Positions 1 through 7,950 of a stretch of DNA of 64,000 nucleotides are shown in pieces. The position numbers and the translations under genes were made by a program. This DNA comes from Pseudomonas sp. GL-B-19 (GTDB taxonomy: Bacteria; Pseudomonadota; Gammaproteobacteria; Pseudomonadales; Pseudomonadaceae). The notes beneath the pieces were generated by a model. The model made no database searches and was not told the origin of the DNA. It was given only the letters and a program-made list of their open reading frames with translations. The stretch lies in NCBI RefSeq assembly GCF_019956415.1, contig NZ_JAHBDK010000031.1:1-64000 (forward strand), given 5' to 3'. Numbering within the stretch: position 1 is the first letter of the stretch; the number at the start of each line of letters is the position of its first letter.

Positions 1-877
1 CCTCCCCAGCCACCAACCTGTACTGAACCTGTCGCATCTTCCCCGTCCTTCCCGCCCCAGCCTCAGGACTGTCATAAACCGGAAACCGTCGCACCAGCGC
101 ATTTTCCACCACCGCAAACTCCTCTTCCCCCTGATACCCCTCCGCCATTTTCGCGTTCTCACTAACGGCTGGAAGGTAAATCTCACTCAGCGATTTTTTG
201 CGGTTGGCCGAGTAGGCAACCAGCTCCCCCGACATCCCGCGCCCGGGTGATCGGGCGAAGATGTAAATCTCCGGTGAGCCATCGCGATCAAGGTCGGCAA
301 CTTCCGCGCGTGCGATGTTGCCGGTGAGCGGTCGAGTGATCTCCGAGTTGTCGATTTCCAATCCTTGAGGCGAGATGCGCACTACAGGATTCCCGTCGAC
401 CCATTCCCCCTTCACATGAAAACGTATGCCTTGCAGTTCAAGAGTCTGATCAAACGGTTGGGCGCTGTCCGTCGGGGGACTGAGGTTCAATGAAAGGCTG
501 TAATAGGCGACCTCGTTGCGCCGTGCAGCGTTGCGCATGAGGTACACCTGAACCGTGTATTGGCCATCGACGGGCAAAGGGCCCATGAAGTGGTTGCCCA
601 TGATCGATCCGTTGAACAGCGCATAGTCGGCCCCCTTGGTGGTGATGTTGAAGTAGGCGGATGCGTTGGAAGGCTTGAGGTCGGCGGTCAGTATCTGGCC
701 TGCCTTTGCACTGACGCGGTACTGCGCGGTGAGTGGGCCTTTGATCGAGTGCTTGAACTTGACGCTATCGGCGCCTTTATCGAAAGGGACATGCTCGACA
801 CGAGGCGCGAGCTCGGTGACGGCGTGTGCAAACGTGGAAACCACGGCCAACAGAGCGGCGTTGATCCAGAGGTTCAT
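1..877 (-). CDS. pliI: PliI-type inhibitor of I-type lysozyme (partial, 3' end outside window)
   Basis: I translated the minus strand from the ATG at 875-877; the frame stays open to the window edge, so the C-terminus is missing. The product starts with a clear Sec signal peptide (MNLWINAALLAVVSTFAHA). Its second half carries the block 'ARAEVADLDRDGSPEIYIF', then 'SGELVAYSANRKKSLSEIYLP' and 'EEFAVVENALVRRFPVY', which I recognise from PliI periplasmic inhibitors of invertebrate-type lysozyme. The N-terminal half is a beta-rich region of the kind that precedes PliI domains in pseudomonads. It should act in the periplasm, protecting peptidoglycan. A GGAATAAA stretch just upstream is only a weak ribosome site. 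Family recognition is from memory of the motif. Confidence 0.75.
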   Translation of the reverse strand, partial: MNLWINAALLAVVSTFAHAVTELAPRVEHVPFDKGADSVKFKHSIKGPLTAQYRVSAKAGQILTADLKPSNASAYFNITTKGADYALFNGSIMGNHFMGPLPVDGQYTVQVYLMRNAARRNEVAYYSLSLNLSPPTDSAQPFDQTLELQGIRFHVKGEWVDGNPVVRISPQGLEIDNSEITRPLTGNIARAEVADLDRDGSPEIYIFARSPGRGMSGELVAYSANRKKSLSEIYLPAVSENAKMAEGYQGEEEFAVVENALVRRFPVYDSPEAGAGRTGKMRQVQYRLVAGE

Positions 878-1023
878 GTTTTATTCCTGAGAGAACCTGG
901 AGCGAAAGGATAGATAAAACCCAGCGAGTCTGCGAAGACACAAAACCGACAAACGTCACCTGTGAGCAGATGCTGCACTGCTAGGCTTGCCTACTCTGTC
1001 GCTTCCCTTCAGGAGTCACGGCC

Positions 1024-1446
1024 ATGAGTACTGCACTGGAAACCGTTCTGTACACCGCAAAAACACACACCGTCGGCGGCCGCACCGGCACCGGCAAGTC
1101 CAGCGATGGCGAACTCGACGTCACCTTCAGCTCCCCCGGCTCGGGCAAGCCCGGCACCAATCCGGAGCAACTGTTTGCCCTCGGCTATTCGGCCTGTTTT
1201 ATCGGCGCTATCCAGGTGGCGGCGGGCAAGATGAAAATCAAATTGCCGGAAGATACATCGGTGGATGCCGAGGTCGATCTGGGTAAAACCAGTGGCGGGG
1301 ATTTTCAGTTGGCGGTCAGGTTGAACGTCAATATTCCCGGGTTGGACGCTGGGGTGAAGCGTGAACTGGCTGAGGCTGCGCATCAAATCTGCCCCTATTC
1401 GCGGATGACGCGCGGGCATGTGTCGGTTGATTTGAAAGTGCTTTGA
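1024..1446 (+). CDS. ohr: Organic hydroperoxide resistance protein Ohr
   Basis: A 140-residue protein of the usual Ohr length. It shows the two redox cysteines of the family, C58 in 'GYSACFIGA' and C123 in 'ICPYSR', with R20 and E50 in the positions of the active-site arginine and glutamate. Ohr is a cytosolic thiol peroxidase that reduces organic hydroperoxides using lipoylated proteins. The start is the ATG preceded by AGGAGTCACGGCC. No ohrR regulator gene is next to it in this window, which is unusual for the family; it may lie elsewhere. Start, length and catalytic residues all agree, so the call is firm. Confidence 0.95.
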   Translation: MSTALETVLYTAKTHTVGGRTGTGKSSDGELDVTFSSPGSGKPGTNPEQLFALGYSACFIGAIQVAAGKMKIKLPEDTSVDAEVDLGKTSGGDFQLAVRLNVNIPGLDAGVKRELAEAAHQICPYSRMTRGHVSVDLKVL

Positions 1447-1480
1447 CTCCCGCCCACACACACACACACCGAATTGCCTT

Positions 1481-1570
1481 TGTGGGAGTGAGCCTGCTCG
1501 CGATAACCATCGTTCATTCAATATGGATGTCGACTGACACGCCGCCATCGCGAGCAGGCTCGCTCCCACA
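1481..1570. repeat. REP-type inverted repeat pair (REPIN-like)
   Basis: An arm 'tgtgggagtgagcctgctcg' is followed about 45 bases later by its near-perfect reverse complement 'cgagcaggctcgctcccaca'. This is the typical Pseudomonas REP pair found between genes. It sits between the convergent ohr and DUF6124 genes, where it may also help end transcription. A related pair lies at 56.6 kb. Confidence 0.85.
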
Positions 1571-1576
1571 GGTGGA

Positions 1577-1954
1577 TCAGCTGTGTGGTGAAGTTTTTGG
1601 CAGCTCGAAGTTATCCAGCATCCGATTCACCGCCAGTTCCGCCAGCATCACAATCTGCTGAATTGCCATCGCCGTATGCCGATGCGGCCCTTCCAGATAC
1701 CCCGCGAAATTACTCGTCATCACACTCGCCGAAGCCAAGGACTCACAGGCATGCGCCAACAGGTCTTCATCCATCATATCCGGCGAGACGAAAAACATCG
1801 TGCTTGGCTTGCGGGCCACGGGTGATTTGAGGGCGGAGGGATTGAGGTAGTGATTGAGCGCTCGGTCGGCGGCGTCGTTGAGCTTTTTGGAATCGGGGGA
1901 TTCGTAGGGGGAGACGTCATCCGCGGCAGGCGGATTTGGGGTTTCTTTAATCAT
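1577..1954 (-). CDS. DUF6124 family protein (older name DUF3077)
   Basis: 125 residues starting 'MIKETPNPPAADDVSPYES', the proline-rich start I associate with the Pseudomonas DUF6124 (formerly DUF3077) family, followed by a helical C-terminal half ('AMAIQQIVMLAELAVNRML'). Function unknown. No signal peptide or membrane segment. The start is supported by AAAAGGACGATATTGCC upstream. A structured RNA (2012-2125) on the same strand lies just upstream, so the gene may be controlled by it; the satellite at 43 kb repeats this arrangement with another small gene. Confidence 0.8.
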   Translation of the reverse strand: MIKETPNPPAADDVSPYESPDSKKLNDAADRALNHYLNPSALKSPVARKPSTMFFVSPDMMDEDLLAHACESLASASVMTSNFAGYLEGPHRHTAMAIQQIVMLAELAVNRMLDNFELPKTSPHS

Positions 1955-2011
1955 GGCAATATCGTCCTTTTAAGTCATTGGAGCTGCCACTCTTCCGATT
2001 CCACTCGAATA

Positions 2012-2125
2012 GGTGGCAACTGTGCGCGGGGTGGAAAAACCGAGATAAACGGACAAAACCCGGCAGACCCGAGGGTCTCCCACGCACAGCCGCCATAACT
2101 TGAACCTGCGGCCGAAATAAAGCGC
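2012..2125 (-). ncRNA. Structured RNA resembling C4 antisense RNA of P1/P4-type phages (copy 1)
   Basis: On the minus strand a 12-bp closing stem (2083-2094 with 2015-2026; all positions pair, two as G-U) encloses a hairpin with arms AGACCC/GGGTCT and a second C/G-rich hairpin. The segment GTTATGGCG lies at the start of the stem and a GGCGCTTTATTTCG tract precedes it. The copy at 43.4 kb keeps this architecture with compensating changes, so the fold is real. The C4 name rests on my memory of that Rfam family (GTTATGGCG, CCCTCGGG loop, CCGGGTT). It lies upstream of the DUF6124 gene. Confidence 0.6.
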
Positions 2126-2296
2126 CACAGTATGCCATGGGGACATGTTTGTTTATCTTCGGGTTTCCACACCCGATCGCTGATATGCAGCGACCGACAA
2201 AGCCTATCCACTCTGCTTCCCACACAACAACCGTCAAAACCTGTCGGAAACAATCCCCACACTCACGAGAGCTGTAGGACCTGTCCCTTGCTGACA

Positions 2297-2500
2297 CTAG
2301 TTCGAAGCCCCAACCCCAAACTTCAACCCACCCCAACTCCAATCCTTCGACTGCTTCGTATAACAGCCCGGCTGATTGGCAGGCTCGGCATCACAGGCAA
2401 TCCGCCCGTTCTTGCTGGTGTCGGTGGTGCGGTCGTTGTAGTACGCACAACCGGACGACAGGGAGAGGGTTAACGCGACAATCAGCATTTTGTATTTCAT
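2297..2500 (-). CDS. Small lipoprotein, unknown function
   Basis: 67 residues from the ATG at 2498-2500 (AAGGATGGCGCC upstream). A signal sequence MKYKMLIVALTLSL ends in the lipobox LSSGC, so the mature protein should be lipid-anchored at C18. The mature part is only about 50 residues with three more cysteines and ends 'WSWGGLKFGVGASN'. The reading frame runs on upstream to 2590 but that extension has no signal peptide in front and no better ribosome site, so I took the inner start. Family not recognised. Confidence 0.7.
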   Translation of the reverse strand: MKYKMLIVALTLSLSSGCAYYNDRTTDTSKNGRIACDAEPANQPGCYTKQSKDWSWGGLKFGVGASN

Positions 2501-2795
2501 GGCGCCATCCTTGGGAGAAGTAGTACAGCGTAGGTCTGATTGTGTTGAACCGTCCAATGAAGTTACAGAGTACAACCCGGTCGATTTCATTGTGTGCTTG
2601 ATAGGATGCTCCCAAAGCCTGACGGCCAGCCCGTCTGTTCGATCCAGTGATCGACGAGCGTCCGGATGCCATCGATAAGCTATTGCGGCGGGGCGAAGCT
2701 GTGCTGCATGTCTACGATCAGGAGGGCTTGGCGCATGGGGGGGGCGGGGTACTCAGGCGAAGTAACGCATTCTGCTTGCGCGCTCGCATGTAAAC

Positions 2796-2830
2796 AAAAA
2801 AACACCCGGTGCAGTGCATCGGGTGTTTTT
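2796..2830. terminator. Bidirectional intrinsic terminator
   Basis: AAAAACACCCG - 11-base loop - CGGGTGTTTTT: an A-run, 6-bp GC stem and T-run readable on both strands. It lies downstream of the decayed methyltransferase gene. Apart from this, 2501-2908 shows no credible gene. Confidence 0.8.
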
Positions 2831-2908
2831 ATTCTTGAGTCAGGAAGCCAGGGCTCAGCCTTGCCTGGAAGATGCTGAGCTTTGGATCATTCTTCTCTCT
2901 TGGGTTTG

Positions 2909-3630
2909 TTATTGGCGCACCGCATAAAGCTCCATTTGGGCTTTATACCGGTTCGGAACTGCGAAATCGACAACGGCAAAACCACTGTCGATCAAGAGTG
3001 CAACGAGTCAGTCGCGACTGAAATTATGGTAATGCTCGATTTCCAACCAGTAAGGGTTGGCTTTCTCCGCATCCATGATTTTCCAGCTCGAAGAGGTCAA
3101 ATCAGGCAGGCTGATAACAATCACTCCGCCAGGGCGAAGTACTTGCGCTGCTTTGCGTAAGGCTTCAAGCGGGTAAGGCATGTGTTCAAGAACATCCATC
3201 ATGGACAGTACATCGGGCACGACCTCAAATTGCAGTGTCATGAAGTCATGTTGCAGTGCATTGAAGCCCAGGTTCTGAATCTGGCTGACGGTTTCGGCGC
3301 GGGCATCCAGGCCTATTGCCGAAAACCCGTAGTCTCCGGCCGTCATGACGAGCGCGCCGTCGCCGCACCCCACGTCCACCCAGACCGGCCGGCTGACCTG
3401 ATTCACTACCGCCCCAAAACCACCCAGCAACCCCACGACCTTATCCACTACAGGCGCCCAGATAGCTCGCTTGGTGTCATGGTAGAAGAGAGGGCTGCAA
3501 CATTCAGCCGATGACCTCCGTTGGCCACTGCTGCAAGGCCTACAAGGAGGCGATTCCCTATGGCTGCTCGGTTCTTGAGTGCGATAACGCGCAAGCTGCT
3601 GCGAGGCAGACCTTGAAGCTGGGCCAGCAC
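2909..3630 (-). pseudogene. SAM-dependent methyltransferase, inactivated
   Basis: The frame beginning 'VDKVVGLLGGFGAVV' contains class I methyltransferase motif I ('WVDVGCGDGALV'), the acidic motif 'SAIGLDARAE', motif 'VLSMMDVLEHM' and 'LRPGGVIVISLPD'. It is stopped by TGA at 3008-3010, but the same frame continues past that codon as 'LVALLIDSGFAVVDFAVPNRYKA' to a stop at 2909, which reads as the family's natural C-terminus. One base change (CGA to TGA) would explain it. Upstream, coding sense switches frame near 3470 ('ALKNRAAIGNRLLVGLAAVA' in one frame, 'FYHDTKRAIWAPV' in the next), so there is also a frameshift. Probably no longer functional, unless the stop is a sequencing error. Confidence 0.7.
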
Positions 3631-3735
3631 GTTTTCTTCAAGGATGTGCCATGACTTCCATCTGGCTGCTCATCCTTTGTATAGGGGTTGTACTCGGTCG
3701 GCAGGACGCCGGAGGTGGGATTTGACACCGGGCAG

Positions 3736-3945
3736 TCACTCCGGCGTCATCATTACCGCAAGCGTCATTTTGATGAACTCTTCATTCTTGTCGATAGTGT
3801 CCATGGCGCCGCGCACGTTATCGGCAACGTCGGCCGATCCGCGCTGCTCGACCCAGTTCGACAGCTCCATGATGGCAGCCTCAAGGGCGAGCTGGTTTTC
3901 ATTGAGCTTGAAGAGCAGGGAAGGGAGTAGGTCTGAGTTCGGCAT
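3736..3945 (-). CDS. Small conserved Pseudomonas protein, unknown function
   Basis: 69 residues starting 'MPNSDLLPSLLFKLNENQLALE' behind a strong GGAGGAAATCCC site. Mostly helical and acidic, with no signal peptide or membrane segment. The frame extends upstream to 4098 but the extra part looks non-coding. It is the last gene of the left backbone before the island boundary. Function not recognised. Confidence 0.65.
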   Translation of the reverse strand: MPNSDLLPSLLFKLNENQLALEAAIMELSNWVEQRGSADVADNVRGAMDTIDKNEEFIKMTLAVMMTPE

Positions 3946-4086
3946 GGGATTTCCTCCGTGTCGTAAATCAGCGTAGCAGGGAGGGAGTGGGACGGCAGAA
4001 CACCGGAGGAAGGAGTTGCTGAAAAGTCGCTGAGGCCTGTATGAATCCACAACAACCTTCAGCAACATGTGAAACTCCAGATGCAA

Positions 4087-4107
4087 CAAAGCCCGCACTG
4101 GGCGGGC
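4087..4107. terminator. Displaced ssrA-type terminator
   Basis: AAGCCCGC-actg-GGCGGGCTT hairpin. Its sequence and its position relative to the neighbouring ssrA fragment match the terminator that follows the intact ssrA (46921-46941), which marks this as the original terminator displaced by island integration. Confidence 0.75.
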
Positions 4108-4120
4108 TTCGTTGGTGTCT

Positions 4121-4146
4121 CAATTGGTGGAGCCGGGGTCATTTGA
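4121..4146 (-). repeat. Attachment site: remnant of ssrA 3' end
   Basis: On the minus strand this reads GTTCAAATgaCCCCGGCTCCACCA; the intact tmRNA end at 46.99 kb reads GTTCAAATccCCCCGGCTCCACCA. The two differ at only two adjacent bases. Only the T-arm 3' half and acceptor end are present here, so this is the original gene end left behind when the island restored ssrA with its own copy. Confidence 0.8.
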
Positions 4147-4200
4147 ACTTGCACAAAAATCACCAGTAAACATTGAGGTTGGAGTGGTGTGGTGATTCGA

Positions 4201-4222
4201 GGGATACATGTAGGGATACACG
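4201..4222. promoter_or_regulatory. Candidate integrase arm-type sites, left end
   Basis: GGGATACATG and, two bases on, GGGATACACG. The same 10-mer occurs twice (once inverted) between integrase and ssrA at 46825-46875. Paired arm sites at both ends are expected for lambda-type integrases, so this supports the left boundary. Confidence 0.5.
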
Positions 4223-4306
4223 CTGGCGTATGCTGCCCTCAAACGAGTCTATGTTCTCATCGGAATTGCTTCGGCTCAGATTTTCGGTGTGGAGCTCAAT
4301 CATGAG

Positions 4307-4906
4307 TTAGCCGGTAGCCACTGAAAAGGCAGCAAACAGGACTGGCCACCACTTTTGACAGACGTCCGTTATGTCAGACGCAAGCTCAGTAATTTTGGTC
4401 GCTTTCTCTAAGAGCGAAATTGCGACCGTATTACGCCGGGCATCTTTTGGCGCAGCAGACTCCTTTGCCACAAAGCTTAAGATCTCCACCAGCTCGTTCT
4501 TCTGATTCCGAGTTAAGTCGCCGCTCTGAAGAATTGCCTCCGACAAACCTTTCACTGTTTCGGCAAGCCCCTGCTCACCGTTTTGCATCAGTGCTGTGAT
4601 TGACTGATCAACCGTTCCGATGGACCCCGTGTTGATCGTGCCTACGACGCTGTTATTGACTGAAATATTGTTCAATTTAGTACCTGCTACAACAACGGGG
4701 CGTGGACGGGGAGGGAATTTAGGACCGTCTGGTGGGAAGCCGGAAATGGATGACATTTCATCATTCAGGTAGTTGATCATCCGCTCACTGTTCTCAAACT
4801 CTTGCTGTCGAATCTGGGTGAGTTTGAAGTAGCAGTCTAGGCAAAGCGGAACGTTGTTTTCCCCTATCTGGTACATAGCAGGGGTGGCGCATTGGCAACA
4901 TTTCAT
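4307..4906 (-). CDS. Unknown zinc-ribbon protein with hydrophobic C-terminus
   Basis: 199 residues behind GGAGGAGCAC. An N-terminal zinc ribbon is suggested by C3-x2-C6 and C22-x2-C25. A proline-rich linker (about 57-71) is followed by a beta-like segment 'NNISVNNSVVGTINTGSIG' and then a helical region of about 90 residues. The end 'VCQKWWPVLFAAFSVATG' is hydrophobic and could be a short membrane anchor. I do not recognise a family. It precedes a second unknown membrane protein in the opposite order of transcription: 4968-5390 is transcribed first, then this gene after 61 bases, so they may form one operon at the edge of the island. Possible defence cargo by location only. Confidence 0.7.
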   Translation of the reverse strand: MKCCQCATPAMYQIGENNVPLCLDCYFKLTQIRQQEFENSERMINYLNDEMSSISGFPPDGPKFPPRPRPVVVAGTKLNNISVNNSVVGTINTGSIGTVDQSITALMQNGEQGLAETVKGLSEAILQSGDLTRNQKNELVEILSFVAKESAAPKDARRNTVAISLLEKATKITELASDITDVCQKWWPVLFAAFSVATG

Positions 4907-4967
4907 GTGCTCCTCCGAGAGCTAACATCATGGGTCGACTGATGATCCAGTCCAGAAACCTCATTAC

Positions 4968-5390
4968 TCAACAAAGGCTAGCGATACCCAGGATAAGGCC
5001 GATAACACCAAGAATGAGCCCGGTGCCACCAAGCCACGCCGCCAGCCGAACAACTACTTGAGGGTGGCCAACGCAAGCGCGGAACTGCCCAATCCAGGAG
5101 TTGCTGGCACAGACAGTTAACGATACTTCGGTTCGCGGAACAATTTCGCCTAGGCCGCTCCTGTACCAGGAGCCTATGACTAGTGTTTCCTCCGGTTTTG
5201 TTATGGTCCGCCGGGGCGGTTGGTTATAGGTTTTGAGAAAGTTGGCGTCAATTTGGAGGGCTTCGCAGTAGACGCTTTTTTTAGTATTTGGGTTTGTGAT
5301 TTTGATCACGCCTCTAGACGGTAGGGAAGCATCCTGCAACCACACCCAGCCTTGATGGGCATGTTCTTCTCGAGCACTAAATATTTCCAT
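4968..5390 (-). CDS. Unknown protein with C-terminal membrane anchor
   Basis: 140 residues with AGGAGAGA upstream of the ATG. The first about 110 residues look beta-rich and soluble ('GVIKITNPNTKKSVYCEALQ', 'EETLVIGSWYRSGLGEIV'). The last about 28 residues, 'WLGGTGLILGVIGLILGIASLC', form a glycine-rich transmembrane helix, so the protein is probably tail-anchored in the inner membrane with its body in the cytosol. No family recognised. It lies 61 bases before the zinc-ribbon gene on the same strand. Confidence 0.65.
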   Translation of the reverse strand: MEIFSAREEHAHQGWVWLQDASLPSRGVIKITNPNTKKSVYCEALQIDANFLKTYNQPPRRTITKPEETLVIGSWYRSGLGEIVPRTEVSLTVCASNSWIGQFRACVGHPQVVVRLAAWLGGTGLILGVIGLILGIASLC

Positions 5391-5608
5391 GACTAGCCAT
5401 CTCTCCTGCCATCCGTCAAAACCTTAGCTCGCTGTGTGCAGCTTAAGTAAAGCGAAGATCCACTAGACCGTCTGCCTATTTGCTTCACAGCACGCCATTG
5501 AGGGTGAACGTCTGAAAAAAAAACGCCAGGGCCCCTGAGACATTCCTAAGGAAACGGGGGGCGGAAACACGCGACATCGTGATAGCGGCAGCTGTACCAG
5601 CTTACTGA

Positions 5609-5670
5609 AATTTCAACGTTGAAATTGAAAGGATCTTGATGCGAAAAGGGCATCGTTACCGGAACGGTAA
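5609..5670. promoter_or_regulatory. Two palindromes, candidate operators
   Basis: AATTTCAACGTTGAAATT (5609-5626) is an 18-bp perfect palindrome; TTACCG-gaa-CGGTAA (5656-5670) is a second perfect inverted repeat. They lie 30-90 bases upstream of a small plus-strand reading frame and about 220 bases after the start of the minus-strand gene at 4968-5390, so either could be the target. The rest of 5391-5700 shows no gene. Confidence 0.4.
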
Positions 5671-5701
5671 TGGTTCCCCATCGTGTTTATGATAATGAAC
5701 G

Positions 5702-5905
5702 ATGGACCCATTCAACTCGGTCAGGCGAATAAACCCAGAGGCCACTGATGTCTCCTTGCTGGGCTACCTGCTTCTCGTACTTCAGTACACCAAACAAGTC
5801 GACATCGCCTTTGAATACCTTAAACCAAGGCTCGCAAACCAATCATCCAGAATCAAAACCCACGACGTTGCTAAGTTAGTTAGGCACTGGGTTGATTTCG
5901 CTTGA
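5702..5905 (+). CDS. Possible small protein, unknown
   Basis: 67-residue open frame (MDPFNSVRRINPEATDVSLL...) whose last 30 bases overlap the end of the convergent TIGR04141-type gene. It has no clear ribosome site. Its amino-acid composition is plausible for a small helical protein and it follows two palindromes. I do not recognise it and it may be chance. Confidence 0.3.
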   Translation: MDPFNSVRRINPEATDVSLLGYLLLVLQYTKQVDIAFEYLKPRLANQSSRIKTHDVAKLVRHWVDFA

Positions 5906-7720
5906 TTTTACTCCGCTTTTAATTCCGCTTGATGGATTTGTAGTGCTTTTTCCTGTCGTGCTTTTTTTGACTTTGGTTTTAACAGCAGTTGTGGTTTTCT
6001 TTTTAAGCTTCTTTGTCGCTACCTTCTGAGCAACCTTAATACGGTGCGCTGCAGATTCAGGGATATGTAGGAGTTTAATCCCGTATCCGTATGAAGTTAT
6101 AGTCTTTCCGCAATTTTGAAGCGTTACTTTGCTAAAGAATGGGATGTCTAGGCTAGAGGAGTTCTCGCCATCAATTATTGCATATACGATATCGTTTCCT
6201 TTAGCCTCAAATTTCTCTGGTAGCGCCGGGAAGCCTTGTTTTGCTAGCTGCTTATTTACATCCTTAACGAACTCAGACTCACGAACTAAAAGCGTAGAAG
6301 CAACTAAGCCTTGAGCAAACAAGTGGCTAAGATTAGAAGATCCTCGTCCTCTCTTTACGTGAATGAATTCCCCTCTCTCGCCTCCGCCTTGCTTCTTATA
6401 AATATCACAGACCTCAATCTTGTCATAGCTGCCGCCAAATCTAATTAGCTGCCGATCAAGCATTGCATGAGTGGACGACGCCTGAGCACATACGTACTCA
6501 TTGTATTCTCCTTCGCCGGAGTGATCATATTCCACAAAAGGAATAGCAAAGACTTTCTTGTCAAGATCAGAGTAATATTTCTCAACAGATGCTTGGAAAG
6601 ATTCTTCTACGCCAAACCAGCTTCCGGCATGCAAGATAAACAGCTTCGCCTTATGCTTTATCTCAGCATAAATACACTTGAAGGCACTAAATCTCGCCGA
6701 TATCCGCCCATCAGTGTGAATCATATAGATATCACGACGTTTAACAGTTTCTAGCGTCGCATCACGTCGAAAAGTATCGAGGAACTTTTCAAGATACAGA
6801 ACTTCCTGTATATCCGTGCCCTCGGCTTCCGCCCGATAGGAAAATCCAGCCACATTACTCCAGTCGACAATATCGGGGATTGCAAGCCACATATTATGCT
6901 TGTCGGAAGATCTCAGTGCGTTCCAAAGCTGCGCCTCTAGCTCTTCAATGACATCTTTGTCCTTTACAGGAAGTAAATTTTCGACCCAGGAGAATTCACT
7001 ATTATGGCCATCGACACTTCGGGACAAATAGTCCTTAGAAGCAGAGCGATCTAGCAGCGTCGTAAATAAATTTGCTAATCCTGCAAGTTCTGCAGGAACT
7101 GAAGCCTTAAATGAGTCAATTCCAGCGATTAATGGTCCAAGAACATCAGAGTATTCAGGCTTTGTAAATCCTACCAATCCCCTCAACAGATCCTGCTCAG
7201 CATTAATCATGTAGTCAGAGACTGAGGACGCCTTTATAGTTTGCGTCCGGCTTATTCTTGGGGATGCATCAAAAGTCTGCCGATCAATTGAGGCAATTCT
7301 GTCTGGCGAAACGCTATTTAGCACAACCCTTATGCCAAATCTATCTTCTATCAACCGCGATTCAATCATGTGCCGCCCATGTCCAAAGGCGATCGCGAAC
7401 TGTCTTGAGTTATGAGTCACTATGAGAAGAGCGGACACGCTTTTATTTGTCCAACTCTTAGTTTTTACGCTCTCATTCAACCCCTGGGCGATGAATTCAA
7501 GCCAATCAGGTGTAGTTTCAAGTATTGGCTTCCGAATGAAGAGAGTACCGTAAATCCCCTCGGGGCCGAGGAGGTGCTTTTCCGTCTGAATTTTCTGGGG
7601 TTTACCGCCTGATCCTATTGGGCTAGCAATTACTTCTTTATCGTCCCATAGGATTCCATTGTTTTCTTTCAGCAAATAGACGTTTAGCGGTATCTTTTTC
7701 CCGTTCCCTTTTATGCTCAT
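5876..7720 (-). CDS. TIGR04141 / DUF6119 family sporadically distributed protein
   Basis: 614 residues behind a strong AGGAGGAGCG site. Features I associate with TIGR04141 (DUF6119): the start 'IPLNVYLLKENNGIL', the block 'GTLFIRKPILETTPDWLEF', 'FAIAFGHGRHMIESRLIEDRFG' with 'VVLNSV' after it, 'RISRTQTIKASSVSDYMIN' and 'DLLRGLVGF'. The last about 60 residues are a Lys/Thr/Ser-rich disordered tail that may bind nucleic acid. The family is named for its patchy occurrence in bacteria, often in accessory islands; its biochemical role is not known to me. The gene is visibly A+T-rich compared with the backbone. Its neighbours suggest defence cargo, which is inference. Confidence 0.75.
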   Translation of the reverse strand: MSIKGNGKKIPLNVYLLKENNGILWDDKEVIASPIGSGGKPQKIQTEKHLLGPEGIYGTLFIRKPILETTPDWLEFIAQGLNESVKTKSWTNKSVSALLIVTHNSRQFAIAFGHGRHMIESRLIEDRFGIRVVLNSVSPDRIASIDRQTFDASPRISRTQTIKASSVSDYMINAEQDLLRGLVGFTKPEYSDVLGPLIAGIDSFKASVPAELAGLANLFTTLLDRSASKDYLSRSVDGHNSEFSWVENLLPVKDKDVIEELEAQLWNALRSSDKHNMWLAIPDIVDWSNVAGFSYRAEAEGTDIQEVLYLEKFLDTFRRDATLETVKRRDIYMIHTDGRISARFSAFKCIYAEIKHKAKLFILHAGSWFGVEESFQASVEKYYSDLDKKVFAIPFVEYDHSGEGEYNEYVCAQASSTHAMLDRQLIRFGGSYDKIEVCDIYKKQGGGERGEFIHVKRGRGSSNLSHLFAQGLVASTLLVRESEFVKDVNKQLAKQGFPALPEKFEAKGNDIVYAIIDGENSSSLDIPFFSKVTLQNCGKTITSYGYGIKLLHIPESAAHRIKVAQKVATKKLKKKTTTAVKTKVKKSTTGKSTTNPSSGIKSGVKSSEINPVPN

Positions 7721-7950
7721 CGCTCCTCCTAAGCGCAGCGATAGCCGCTGCTTGGCTAACTCATGCTAAAAGTGGCCCATTGCCATCCATTGCAGAGTAC
7801 CCTAGGCCTCTGTCGTTTGCTAATGAGTCCAAAAGCCGATCAGTTCTGCTAACTAGGAAATTTTATTGCATGCTGCAGACACACTCTCCGCACGCGCCCA
7901 CCCTACCTGCCGCGATTGTCCGTCATCCAATGTGTGACTGATTTCAAAAA

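Noticed and set aside
1009..1569. 186-residue minus-strand frame
   Set aside because: Antisense to ohr and the REP repeat; ohr has all catalytic residues.
4121..4146. Partial tRNA gene
   Set aside because: Only the T-arm 3' half and acceptor strand are present; the sequence and the following terminator match the ssrA end, not a tRNA.
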